Below are positions 1 through 7,673 of a DNA stretch of 38,588 nt, piece by piece (the first letter of the stretch is position 1; every line of letters starts with the position of its first letter). Where the stretch lies: assembly GCF_000769915.1 (NCBI RefSeq), contig NZ_JRLV01000017.1, forward strand, positions 1 through 38,588. Direction: 5' to 3'. The DNA is from Flavobacterium beibuense F44-8. Its GTDB lineage: Bacteria; Bacteroidota; Bacteroidia; Flavobacteriales; Flavobacteriaceae. Below the pieces are notes generated by a model. The model ran no database searches and had not been told where the DNA came from. It saw only the letters and a program-made list of their open reading frames with translations. The position numbers were made by a program, and so were the translations under genes.

Positions 1-2
1 AA

Positions 3-71
3 ACCGGTATCAAACCATCCTACTTTATTAAGCAGATTGAAAAAGAGCCTGACTTATTAATGAGTGCTTAA
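3..71 (+). CDS. C-terminal end of an unidentified protein (partial)
   Basis: An open frame enters from the left edge and stops at TAA 69-71. The visible tail is about 22 residues and ends in PDLLMSA. The frame is the only one that reads through from the edge and ends close to the promoter region of aat, so it is probably the 3' end of a real gene. There is too little sequence to name the product. Confidence 0.4.
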   Translation, partial: TGIKPSYFIKQIEKEPDLLMSA

Positions 72-96
72 TTTTTTATCAAAATTGGTAAATGCT

Positions 97-104
97 TACC
101 TTTG
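97..104 (+). promoter_or_regulatory. Candidate -7 box (TACCTTTG) for aat
   Basis: TACCTTTG fits the Bacteroidota -7 consensus TAnnTTTG and lies 26 nt before the aat start codon. No TTG is seen at the usual -33 distance, so this is a weak call. Confidence 0.35.
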
Positions 105-130
105 AGCATTCAAACAAAGTGCATTAATCT

Positions 131-766
131 ATGTATTATCTTTCCAGAGACCTTTACTTCCCTCCTGCCCGGCAAGCCTCACCCGAAGGTATTGTAGCCA
201 TAGGCGGCGATTTATCTCCCGAAAGATTACTGCTTGCCTACCACAACGGTATATTCCCGTGGTTTGAAGATGATGAACCCATACTATGGTGGTCCCCGCC
301 GGAAAGAATGGTGCTTTTCCCTAACGAACTCAAGGTATCTAAAAGCATGCGTAATATTATAAACAGGGGGATTTTTAAAGTTACCTTTAATATCGCTTTT
401 AGAGATGTGATTACTAACTGCCGTAACATAAAACGTGATGGGCAGCCCGGCACATGGATCACTCCCGAAATGGTAGAGGCCTACTGTGAACTTAACAGAC
501 TGGGTAAAGCAAAATCAGTAGAGGTATGGCAGGATGATAAACTTGTTGGCGGTCTATATGGTATAGACCTTGGCCATATATTTTGTGGCGAAAGTATGTT
601 CTCTAAAGCATCTAATGCCAGCAAGATAGCCTTTATAGCTTTAGTCAAACAACTGGAAATGGCAGGGTATTTGCTTTTAGACTGTCAGGTATACAATGAC
701 CACCTTGCAAGTCTGGGTGCACGCGAAATATACCGTGAAGATTTTTTAGATATTCTAAAACGTTAA
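131..766 (+). CDS. aat: Leucyl/phenylalanyl-tRNA--protein transferase
   Basis: Cytoplasmic aminoacyl-transferase that moves Leu or Phe from tRNA to the N-terminus of proteins with basic N-terminal residues, making them N-degrons for Clp proteolysis. The 211-residue length is normal for the family. The N-terminus carries the family hallmarks FPPARQASPEGIVAIGGDLS and GIFPWF, followed by WWSPPERMV around residue 55 and the conserved GGLYGIDLGHIFCGESMFS region around 140-158. The C-terminal part has the expected LLDCQVYNDHLASLGA. The ATG at 131 matches the usual family start. It probably has its own promoter (box at 97-104). There is no neighbouring clpS in the window. Confidence 0.97.
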   Translation: MYYLSRDLYFPPARQASPEGIVAIGGDLSPERLLLAYHNGIFPWFEDDEPILWWSPPERMVLFPNELKVSKSMRNIINRGIFKVTFNIAFRDVITNCRNIKRDGQPGTWITPEMVEAYCELNRLGKAKSVEVWQDDKLVGGLYGIDLGHIFCGESMFSKASNASKIAFIALVKQLEMAGYLLLDCQVYNDHLASLGAREIYREDFLDILKR

Positions 767-793
767 AATAAAACCACTTATACTTAAATAAAG

Positions 794-801
794 TATATTT
801 G
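794..801 (+). promoter_or_regulatory. -7 promoter box TATATTTG directly before a GTG start
   Basis: A perfect TAnnTTTG element ends only 5 nt before the GTG at 807. Transcription in Bacteroidota starts a few nt after this box, so the mRNA for the next gene would be leaderless or nearly so. No clear -33 TTG is present. Confidence 0.55.
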
Positions 802-806
802 CGCCC

Positions 807-1166
807 GTGAAAGAAAATTTCAAAAAAATATCATTATCATTAATTGCTCTTATATACCTGTTAGCAACAGGTATATCGGGCAATCATACGCTCGACTTTA
901 ATACTAACATAGTAAAGTCTAAGGAGCAGGTATTTTTCACTAAAACCGACTTCAAGTCTTCTTTCCATTCTGCTACAAACGAAACCAAGCTATTAGAAAC
1001 TGATGCAAAAAAGGCCGACGTACCTTTTTATAGCATAACAAACAGTTTTAAAGCAATAACCTGGTTTATTCAGGACAACTATTCTCAATATCTGTTCAAT
1101 AACGGAGATTCACTGCTCCGCTTTACTTCTACAGATATTATTTACCCTTTCCATTTTTTCTGGTAA
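807..1166 (+). CDS. Small hypothetical exported protein
   Basis: 119 residues starting at GTG. The N-terminus (KENFKKISLSLIALIYLLATGISG) is a typical signal peptide or membrane anchor with two or three lysines before a hydrophobic stretch at about 8-24. The rest is polar, has no cysteine, and ends in aromatic-rich YPFHFFW. I do not recognise the family. No in-frame ATG lies near the signal sequence, so GTG is the only sensible start. The promoter box five nt upstream supports a real, probably leaderless, transcript. A weak 7-bp hairpin (1187-1204) follows. Confidence 0.6.
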   Translation: MKENFKKISLSLIALIYLLATGISGNHTLDFNTNIVKSKEQVFFTKTDFKSSFHSATNETKLLETDAKKADVPFYSITNSFKAITWFIQDNYSQYLFNNGDSLLRFTSTDIIYPFHFFW

Positions 1167-1186
1167 ACACCTAAGTCATTTTACAG

Positions 1187-1204
1187 TAGTCATTTTCATG
1201 ACTA
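1187..1204 (+). terminator. Weak hairpin after the small exported protein gene
   Basis: TAGTCAT, a TTTC loop and ATGACTA form a 7-bp AT-rich stem about 20 nt after the stop at 1166. There is no long U-tract, so termination is only possible. Confidence 0.25.
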
Positions 1205-1271
1205 AAACTTTTACACGCCAACAGTAAAAACTGTATGGCTAACTCATTATAAACATATAACAATTCAAAAA

Positions 1272-1742
1272 ATGGACTTAGGTACAGCAATAATAGGTGG
1301 TGTATTACTTTTAGTATGCATCATACCTATAGTAATAGCACATAACAGCAGTAATAAAAAATATAAAAAAACACTGGCAGCATTAAGCAATTATGCAGCA
1401 GAAAAATCATGTAAAATAAATCAACAGGATATTTGGATACATGCCGCTATTGGTATAGATACCCAAAATCGTATGCTGTTCTTTTTAAAAGGCGACAGTA
1501 ACAAACATACTATAGAACATGTTGATTTAAATAAAATAGAGGAAAGCAGGGTTATCACTCCTGATAGCAGGGAAAAGTCAGACCGTATTAACAGGCTGGT
1601 ACTGGAACTCCAACCGGCAAACAACAGTGAACAACCGGCAGCACTGGAGTTTTACAATGCTAATGTTTCCCTGCAGCTTGCAGATGAGCTGATACTGGCA
1701 AAAAAATGGAAACAGATAATTAATGATGTGGTAGGAGCCTAA
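1272..1742 (+). CDS. Hypothetical membrane-anchored protein
   Basis: 156 residues. Residues about 4-24 form one transmembrane helix (TAIIGGVLLLVCIIPIVIAH), followed directly by a lysine-rich segment, so the protein is likely anchored with its soluble domain in the cytoplasm (positive-inside rule). The soluble part is mixed alpha/beta with alternating charged and hydrophobic residues and no cysteine pair or known catalytic motif. I do not recognise the family beyond small hypothetical proteins of Flavobacteria. The gene ends 8 nt before a strong bidirectional terminator shared with rpmA. Confidence 0.7.
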   Translation: MDLGTAIIGGVLLLVCIIPIVIAHNSSNKKYKKTLAALSNYAAEKSCKINQQDIWIHAAIGIDTQNRMLFFLKGDSNKHTIEHVDLNKIEESRVITPDSREKSDRINRLVLELQPANNSEQPAALEFYNANVSLQLADELILAKKWKQIINDVVGA

Positions 1743-1750
1743 AAACAAAA

Positions 1751-1771
1751 AGCCCACTCAATGAGTGGGCT
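1751..1771. terminator. Bidirectional terminator between the hypothetical gene and rpmA
   Basis: AGCCCACTCA and TGAGTGGGCT form a near-perfect stem around a single central A, flanked by an A-rich run on the left and TTTTGT on the right. It lies between two convergent genes and can end transcription from both sides. Confidence 0.88.
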
Positions 1772-1790
1772 TTTGTATTGTTGCAAATTC

Positions 1791-2051
1791 TTAAGCTTCA
1801 AATGGAACTATAGAAACAAAAGATTTGTTGTTAGCTTTTTTCTGGAACTTAACAACACCGTCAACTTTAGCATGTAAAGTATGATCTTTACCCATGTAAA
1901 CGTTTTCACCCGGGTTGTGTTTAGAACCTCTTTGTCTAACGATAATGTTACCGGCAATAGCAGCCTGTCCACCATAAATCTTAACGCCTAGACGTTTCGA
2001 CTCTGATTCTCTACCGTTCTTGGAACTACCGACACCTTTCTTGTGAGCCAT
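1791..2051 (-). CDS. rpmA: Large ribosomal subunit protein bL27
   Basis: Ribosomal protein at the peptidyl-transferase centre. The sequence begins [16 protein letters not shown] and carries the conserved [17 protein letters not shown] and [14 protein letters not shown] segments; 86 residues is normal. The N-terminus is the mature AHKKG form, without the cleaved extension found in Firmicutes. It lies 24 nt downstream of rplU in the same operon and is followed by the terminator at 1751-1771. The leader has no Shine-Dalgarno sequence, only A/T-rich sequence. Confidence 0.98.
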   Translation of the reverse strand: MAHKKGVGSSKNGRESESKRLGVKIYGGQAAIAGNIIVRQRGSKHNPGENVYMGKDHTLHAKVDGVVKFQKKANNKSFVSIVPFEA

Positions 2052-2075
2052 GATGTTTTAGTTTTTAATTGTTAA

Positions 2076-2435
2076 TTATTCTTCTGTAGCTTCCGCTTTT
2101 TTAGTCGCCTTTTTCTTAGTACCACCAGCTGTAATTCCTGAAATTACAATTTGTGTTAATGATTGACGGTGACCATTTTTAACTTTGTAACCTTTTCTTC
2201 TTTTCTTTTTGAAAACGATTACTTTGTCTCCTTTTAAGTGTTGTAACACTTTGGCTTCAACTGAAGCACCTTCTATAGCCGGGGCGCCAAGGGTAACTGT
2301 TCCGTTGTCATCAAGTAAAAGAACTTTTGCAAATGAAATTGCATCTCCTTCTTTACCTTCAAGACGGTGAACATAAACCTTTTGGTCTTTGCTAACTTTA
2401 AATTGCTGCCCTGCTATCTCTACGATTGCGTACAT
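2076..2435 (-). CDS. rplU: Large ribosomal subunit protein bL21
   Basis: Ribosomal protein binding 23S rRNA. It opens with MYAIVEIAGQQFKVSKDQ and has the family signature KKRRKGYKVKNGHRQ near residue 80, followed by TQIVISGI. At 119 residues it is longer than the roughly 103-residue E. coli protein because of a basic tail (GGTKKKATKKAEATEE), a common type of extension in Bacteroidota. It is the first gene of the rplU-rpmA operon, and its promoter at 2468-2497 is among the clearest in the window. Confidence 0.98.
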   Translation of the reverse strand: MYAIVEIAGQQFKVSKDQKVYVHRLEGKEGDAISFAKVLLLDDNGTVTLGAPAIEGASVEAKVLQHLKGDKVIVFKKKRRKGYKVKNGHRQSLTQIVISGITAGGTKKKATKKAEATEE

Positions 2436-2455
2436 AACAATATGGTTTAATTAAT

Positions 2456-2497
2456 TTTTTGAGTTTGCAAATATACAACTTAATATTTATCACACAA
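2456..2497 (-). promoter_or_regulatory. rplU promoter (TTG-N19-TATATTTG) and conserved start region
   Basis: On the minus strand TTG (2495-2497), a 19-nt spacer and TATATTTG (2468-2475) match the Bacteroidota sigma-factor consensus. The box and the 12 nt after it are identical to those of the HU promoter at 11192-11211. Confidence 0.8.
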
Positions 2498-2637
2498 CAG
2501 GTTAGCCCAAAAAAACAAAGTTAAAAATCACATTTGTAACACCCTAATTATCAATATTAAAAAAAAATAAACATTTATTGTAACAAATTGTCGAAATTGC
2601 ATACCAATTAGCAAAATCAAAAATATTATTAATTTTT

Positions 2638-3963
2638 ATGAAAAAATCTTTAATGGCTTTGGGTTCACTTCTTATGCTTAGCGGAGTAGCTTCGGCCCAA
2701 AAAGTAGCATTTGAGGAATACGATCTGGATAATGGCCTTCATGTTATCCTACATCAGGACAAATCGGCTCCTGTTATCGTTACATCAGTTATGTATCACG
2801 TAGGTTCTAAGGATGAAAACCCTGAGAGAACAGGATTTGCTCACTTTTTCGAACACCTTTTATTTGAAGGTACAGAAAACATCGCCCGTGGCGAATGGTT
2901 TAAAATAGTTACTGCAAACGGCGGTAACAACAATGCCAATACTTCTGACGACAGAACGTACTACTACGAGGTTTTCCCTTCTAACAACCTTGAGCTTGCC
3001 ATTTGGATGGAATCTGAAAGGTTAATGCATCCGGTAATCAACCAAATTGGTGTTGATACTCAAAACGAGGTAGTAAAAGAGGAGAAAAGACTACGTGTAG
3101 ACAACCAACCTTACGGTAACCTTATTGCACAGGTTAAAAAAAACCTGTTTAAAGTTCACCCATATCAGTGGGCTACTATAGGCTCTATGGATCACCTTGA
3201 TGCCGCAACTCTTGAGGAGTTCCAGGCTTTCAACAAAAAATTCTATATTCCTAACAATGCCGTTTTAGTTGTAGCTGGTGATCTTGACATCAACCAAACT
3301 AAAAAATGGATAGACCAGTACTTTAGCGCTATTCCTAAAGGAACACCTATTTCACGTAAGCATTTTGAAGAAGCTCCTATAAAAGAAACTATTCACGCTA
3401 CATACGAAGATCCTAACATTCAGCTTCCAATGGTTGTTGCTGCTTACAGAACTCCTTCTATGAAAACAAGAGATGCAAGAGTACTTGACATGATCTCAAC
3501 ACTTTTAAGCGGTGGTAAAAGTTCAAGAATGTACAAGAGAATTGTAGACAAAGAGAAAATGGCACTTCAAATGGGCGCTTTCAGCTACAATCAGGAAGAC
3601 TACGGTTCTTATATCATTTACGGTATCCCAATGCAGGGTCACACAGCTGAAGAACTTGTTGCTGAAGCTGATAAAGAAATCGTAAAGCTTCAAACTGAGC
3701 TTATCTCTGAGAACGAAATGCAAAAACTTAAAAACCAGTACGAAAGTCAGTATGTTAACAGTAACTCAAGTATAGAGGGTGTAGCAGAAAATCTTGCAAC
3801 TTACTACCTTCTTTACGGCGATGTTAACCTTATCAATACTGAAAACAGTATTTACCAAAGCATTACAAGAGAAGAAATCAGAGAAGTGGCTAAGAAATAT
3901 CTTAACCCTAACCAAAGATTAATTCTTGATTACGTTCCAGCTACAGATAAAGCACAAAACTAA
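2638..3963 (+). CDS. Secreted M16 zinc metallopeptidase, catalytic subunit
   Basis: Pitrilysin/processing-peptidase-like zinc protease acting outside the cytoplasm. Residues 1-20 are a signal peptide with likely cleavage after VASA-QK. The zinc motif HxxEH is present as HFFEH at residues 69-73 (in GFAHFFEHLLFEGT), with the downstream acidic ligand region NEVVKEEKR near 143-151. The C-terminal half is the second M16 domain (VVAAYRTPS, LLSGGKSSRMYKRIVDKE). 441 residues is normal for a two-domain M16B subunit. It is 15 nt upstream of a second M16 gene that lacks the zinc motif, so the product probably works as an active/inactive heterodimer. Codon use (many CTT, GGT, GTT, AAC) looks like that of well-expressed genes. 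Confidence 0.95.
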   Translation: MKKSLMALGSLLMLSGVASAQKVAFEEYDLDNGLHVILHQDKSAPVIVTSVMYHVGSKDENPERTGFAHFFEHLLFEGTENIARGEWFKIVTANGGNNNANTSDDRTYYYEVFPSNNLELAIWMESERLMHPVINQIGVDTQNEVVKEEKRLRVDNQPYGNLIAQVKKNLFKVHPYQWATIGSMDHLDAATLEEFQAFNKKFYIPNNAVLVVAGDLDINQTKKWIDQYFSAIPKGTPISRKHFEEAPIKETIHATYEDPNIQLPMVVAAYRTPSMKTRDARVLDMISTLLSGGKSSRMYKRIVDKEKMALQMGAFSYNQEDYGSYIIYGIPMQGHTAEELVAEADKEIVKLQTELISENEMQKLKNQYESQYVNSNSSIEGVAENLATYYLLYGDVNLINTENSIYQSITREEIREVAKKYLNPNQRLILDYVPATDKAQN

Positions 3964-3978
3964 GCATACAGAAATATC

Positions 3979-6021
3979 ATGAAAAAAGTTATATATATAT
4001 TAGCCGGCTTGTTTTTATCAGTGACTTCAATGCAGGCTCAAGACAGACCAATGCCACAACCAGGTCCTGCCCCAACAGTAAACGTGGGTAAACCTGAAAC
4101 TTTTAAACTTAAAAACGGTTTAAAAGTACTAGTTGTGGAAAACCACAAACTACCTAGAGTATCTTATACCCTTACAATGGATAACGCTCCTTATGCTGAA
4201 GGAAGCAAAAAAGGTGTTTCAGACCTTTTAAGCGCGGTAATAGGTAGTGGTACTAAAAAAATATCTAAAGAGAAATTCAATGAAGAAATTGACTTTTTAG
4301 GTGCCAACATCAACTTCTGGGCAAGTGGTGCTTCGGGAGGCGGGCTTTCAAAATACTCTAACAGAATACTTGAGTTAATGGCAGATGGCGCACTTAACCC
4401 TGTATTTACTCAGGAAGAGTTTGAAAAACAAAGAGATAAAATGATTGAAGGTCTTAAATCTGACGAGAAAAGCGTTCCTGCTGTATCGTCAAGAGTTACA
4501 GATCTTTTAATTTACGGTAAAAACCACCCTAATGGTGAGTATGTAACCGAAGAAACCCTTAACAACGTTACTCTTAACGATGTTGTTAACAACTACAACA
4601 CTTACTTCGTTCCTGGTAATGCTTACCTTGTAGTAGTAGGTGACGTTAAAGTAAAAGATGTTAAAAAACAGGTAGAGAAATTATTCGGTTCATGGAAACC
4701 GGCTGTTGCTCCAAATGTAAGCTACACTGACCCTAAGGATGTTCAGTACACTCAAATCGACTTTGTTGATATGCCAAACGCTGTACAGTCTGAAATCTCT
4801 GTAGTAAACGTTTCTACACTTAAAATGACTGACAAAGATTACTTTGCTGCTATCCTTGCTAACCAAATTCTTGGTGGTGGTGGTGAAGGTCGTTTATTCC
4901 TTAACCTTCGTGAGGCTCACGGATGGACTTACGGTTCTTACTCTTCTCTTGGTGCTAACAAACGTGTTACTTCTTTCCGTGCTACTGCATCTGTAAGAAA
5001 CAACGTTACTGACAGTGCTGTTGTCGAGATACTAAACGAGCTTAAGAAAATAAGAACTGACCTTGTAAGCGAGGAAGATCTTAAAAATGCTAAAGCTAAA
5101 TACATAGGTAACTTTGTAATGCAGATTGAAAAACCATCTACAGTTGCAGGTTACGCCCTAAGAACAGAAACTCAAAATCTTCCTGAAGATTTCTACGAGA
5201 ACTACATTAAGAACATTAATGCAGTAACTCCGGAAGACATCAGAAATGCTGCTCAGAAATACTTCAAGGTTAACAACGCAAGAATCGTTATTGTTGGTAA
5301 AGCTGCCGATGTATTACCGGGACTTGAAAGCCGTAACATTCCTATTAACTATTACGACAAGTTTGGTGCTCCTGCTTCAAAACCTGTACTTAACAAACCG
5401 GTTCCTGCAGGTGTAACTGCTAAAACTGTTTTAGAAAACTACATCAATGCTATTGGTGGTGAGAAAGCGGTTTCAAGTGTTAAATCTATCTCTGTGACCG
5501 CTTCAGGCTCTGTACAGGGAATGAATCTTGAGGTGTTCAAAAAAGTAACTTCAAGTAATAAAATGGCACAGGGACTTAGCGTAATGGGGCAAACTCAAAA
5601 AATGGTATTTGACGGAACTAAAGCTTTTGTTGTGGCTCAAGGTCAAACACAGGCTTTACCGGAAGATCAGGTAGCTGAGTTCAAAAAAGAAGCTTATCCT
5701 TTCCCTGAATTAAAAATGAAAGACGATACTTCTATAACTCTTAAAGGTATTGAAAGCTACAATGGTAGTGATGTATATGCTATTGTTAACGGAGATGCTA
5801 CTATTTACTTTGACGTTAAAACCGGACTTAAAGTTGCTAAAATAGAAACAGCACAAGGTCCACAGGGAGAAGTAAGTGTTACAACTCCTTACAGCGATTA
5901 CAAAGAAGTTAAAGGTGTTAAAATACCTTATAAAAGCTCAATAAACATTGGTATGGAAGTAGAACTTACTGTATCTGATGTAAAAATCAATGAAGGTGTT
6001 AGCGATGCTGACTTCCAATAA
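3979..6021 (+). CDS. M16 peptidase-like partner subunit with extra C-terminal domain
   Basis: 680 residues with a signal peptide (cleavage near MQA-QD, residue 20). The first 460 residues are an M16 fold, but where HxxEH should stand (about residues 79-91) the sequence reads KGVSDLLSAVIGSGT, so no zinc can be bound. The substrate-binding R/Y region of M16 partners is kept (GGGGEGRLFLNLREAHGWTY). Residues about 477-680 are an additional domain beginning PVPAGVTAKTVLENYINAIGG, beta-rich with phrases like KMVFDGTKAF and VKIPYKSSIN that recall LolA/LolB-type or related outer-membrane lipoprotein-sensing folds; this resemblance is my inference. Co-transcribed with the catalytic subunit just upstream and ended by the hairpin at 6047-6070. 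Confidence 0.92.
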   Translation: MKKVIYILAGLFLSVTSMQAQDRPMPQPGPAPTVNVGKPETFKLKNGLKVLVVENHKLPRVSYTLTMDNAPYAEGSKKGVSDLLSAVIGSGTKKISKEKFNEEIDFLGANINFWASGASGGGLSKYSNRILELMADGALNPVFTQEEFEKQRDKMIEGLKSDEKSVPAVSSRVTDLLIYGKNHPNGEYVTEETLNNVTLNDVVNNYNTYFVPGNAYLVVVGDVKVKDVKKQVEKLFGSWKPAVAPNVSYTDPKDVQYTQIDFVDMPNAVQSEISVVNVSTLKMTDKDYFAAILANQILGGGGEGRLFLNLREAHGWTYGSYSSLGANKRVTSFRATASVRNNVTDSAVVEILNELKKIRTDLVSEEDLKNAKAKYIGNFVMQIEKPSTVAGYALRTETQNLPEDFYENYIKNINAVTPEDIRNAAQKYFKVNNARIVIVGKAADVLPGLESRNIPINYYDKFGAPASKPVLNKPVPAGVTAKTVLENYINAIGGEKAVSSVKSISVTASGSVQGMNLEVFKKVTSSNKMAQGLSVMGQTQKMVFDGTKAFVVAQGQTQALPEDQVAEFKKEAYPFPELKMKDDTSITLKGIESYNGSDVYAIVNGDATIYFDVKTGLKVAKIETAQGPQGEVSVTTPYSDYKEVKGVKIPYKSSINIGMEVELTVSDVKINEGVSDADFQ

Positions 6022-6046
6022 TCATTAAAGATTTTTGATATACACA

Positions 6047-6070
6047 AAAGGCTGCCTATTGGCAGCCTTT
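6047..6070. terminator. Bidirectional terminator between the M16 operon and the EamA gene
   Basis: AAAGGCTGCC, a TATT loop and GGCAGCCTTT followed by TTTATT. The flanking A-run makes it work for the convergent minus-strand gene too. Confidence 0.9.
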
Positions 6071-6091
6071 TTTATTATGTAATTATAAACT

Positions 6092-6958
6092 TTATTTCCT
6101 TGCTGAGAAATATACTCCTACTAAAATTATAAGCGCTCCAAAACCCTGTGCAAGACTTAGCGACTCGTTATCCAACAGCCCCCATATACACGCCACAACC
6201 GGAATTAAATAGGTTACCGATGATGCAAATACAGGCGACGACATTTGTATAAGCCTAAAGAAAACTATATTAGCAATACCTGTACCTACTACCCCAAGTA
6301 TAGCAATATACATCATGGCTTTTTGCGCTTCGGGATTTACTACAACATCTGAAAAGCCTGAACAAAACAATATAATTACAGCCGGAATAAGCATTACCGA
6401 AAAGTTACCCACACTAATACTAAGCGGGCTCAGATCTGACAGGTACTTCTTTATCAGGTTTACATTTAATGCATAGCATATTGTGGCTACCACAACAAAC
6501 AAAGCATACAGGTAGTTTTGGTTAGGATTATCCATCGCTCCGTTGTATACCAATAATACACTTCCTATCAAACCTATAAAAACCCCAAAATACTGTCTCC
6601 TCTGGAACTGCAGCCCAAATAGTAGTGCCCCAATAACAAGCGTATTAAGCGGCACTAAGGAGTTTAATATAGCACTTACCGAACTGTTTATCTCGGTTTG
6701 CGCCACTGCAAACAGAAAAACAGGCATAAATGTACCTACCAGTGCCGTAAGGGAAATATACTTCCACTGTCCTAGCGGTATTGTTTTAAGACTCTTAAAA
6801 CCTATAATTAAGAGGAACAGTCCGCAAAAAATAATGCGTAAAGCCCCCATCTGGAAAGCAGTTAACCCTTCAAGGCCACGCTTCATTAGTATAAACGAAC
6901 TACCCCATACACATGCTAATACAATTAGCAAATACCATTTTAAATTTTTAGACTGCAT
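6092..6958 (-). CDS. EamA/DMT-family transporter
   Basis: Inner-membrane drug/metabolite transporter of 288 residues with about ten hydrophobic segments in two repeated five-helix EamA halves (first half from WYLLIVLACVWGSSFILMKRG, second from YLYALFVVVATICYALNVNL). The opening motif WGSSF and the closing GALIILVGVYFSARK are typical. Substrates in this family range from amino acids to metabolites and cannot be read from sequence. It is transcribed alone, divergently from the metal-binding lipoprotein gene, and ends at the shared terminator. Confidence 0.93.
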   Translation of the reverse strand: MQSKNLKWYLLIVLACVWGSSFILMKRGLEGLTAFQMGALRIIFCGLFLLIIGFKSLKTIPLGQWKYISLTALVGTFMPVFLFAVAQTEINSSVSAILNSLVPLNTLVIGALLFGLQFQRRQYFGVFIGLIGSVLLVYNGAMDNPNQNYLYALFVVVATICYALNVNLIKKYLSDLSPLSISVGNFSVMLIPAVIILFCSGFSDVVVNPEAQKAMMYIAILGVVGTGIANIVFFRLIQMSSPVFASSVTYLIPVVACIWGLLDNESLSLAQGFGALIILVGVYFSARK

Positions 6959-7020
6959 GCTTTTTAACTTATTTTGCCCAAAAATCCGTTATTTAAAACT
7001 TCCCGACAATAGTTTTTTCA

Positions 7021-7028
7021 TATTTTTG
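7021..7028 (+). promoter_or_regulatory. -7 box TATTTTTG for the HMA lipoprotein gene
   Basis: A TAnnTTTG match 43 nt upstream of the ATG at 7072. A -33 TTG at the right distance is not seen. Confidence 0.45.
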
Positions 7029-7071
7029 TAAACTCTTTTACACGAGTTTATTAACTACAACAGTATATATT

Positions 7072-7620
7072 ATGAACAGTATTAAAAAAATTGCATTTTT
7101 TGCCCTTACGGCAGCCCTTTTTGCAAGTTGCAAAGACAATGCTAAAAACAATATGGAAGCTCCTGCAGAAGGAACTACTAATGATACTACAGCAACAGCT
7201 CACGAAACAGCTGCTAACCTTGAAACTACTACCTTTAAAATTGACGGTATGACATGCCCACAGGGATGTGCTGCCACAATTGAAAGTAAACTTGCAGGTA
7301 TGGAAGGTGTACAGGACGCTAAAGTTGATTTTGAAAGCAAGACAGCTACCGTATCGTTTGACGCTTCAAAACAAACTCCTGAAACATTAGTTACTAAAGT
7401 TGAAGGAATTGCTGACGGTGCTTACAAAGTGTCAGACGTAAAATCTTCGGGAGATAAAGCTTACTACAGTGTAGATCAGGAAAAGGAAAAAGCTAAAAAA
7501 ACAACTAAGAAAGCAGATGATAAATCATGCTCTTCTTCTGATGCAAAAAAAGAAGGTAAAAGCTGTTGTGGCGGAGCTAAAAAATGCTCATCTGAAACTA
7601 AGAAAGAAGGTACAATGTAA
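7072..7620 (+). CDS. Lipoprotein with heavy-metal-associated (HMA) domain and Cys-rich tail
   Basis: 182 residues. The signal ends in a lipobox (ALFASC, lipid Cys20), so it sits in the envelope. After a Thr/Ala-rich linker, residues about 52-122 form an HMA ferredoxin-like domain with the metal loop GMTCPQGCA. The two cysteines (62 and 66) are spaced CxxxC rather than the usual CxxC. The last 50 residues are Lys-rich with Cys clusters (KSCSSSD, KSCCGGAKKCS), which look like a second soft-metal binding site. A role in copper or other metal binding or sensing in the periplasm is inferred. No metal ATPase is nearby. The gene stands alone and ends at a strong terminator. Confidence 0.9.
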   Translation: MNSIKKIAFFALTAALFASCKDNAKNNMEAPAEGTTNDTTATAHETAANLETTTFKIDGMTCPQGCAATIESKLAGMEGVQDAKVDFESKTATVSFDASKQTPETLVTKVEGIADGAYKVSDVKSSGDKAYYSVDQEKEKAKKTTKKADDKSCSSSDAKKEGKSCCGGAKKCSSETKKEGTM

Positions 7621-7650
7621 TAATTCCTTTTTAAACGATATAAATAAAAA

Positions 7651-7670
7651 AAGCGGCTTAATAGCCGCTT
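7651..7670. terminator. Bidirectional terminator between the HMA gene and gldD
   Basis: AAGCGGCT, loop TAAT, AGCCGCTT, with A-run before and T-run after. It starts 30 nt after the HMA stop and ends 3 nt from the gldD stop, so it serves both convergent transcripts. Confidence 0.9.
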
Positions 7671-7673
7671 TTT

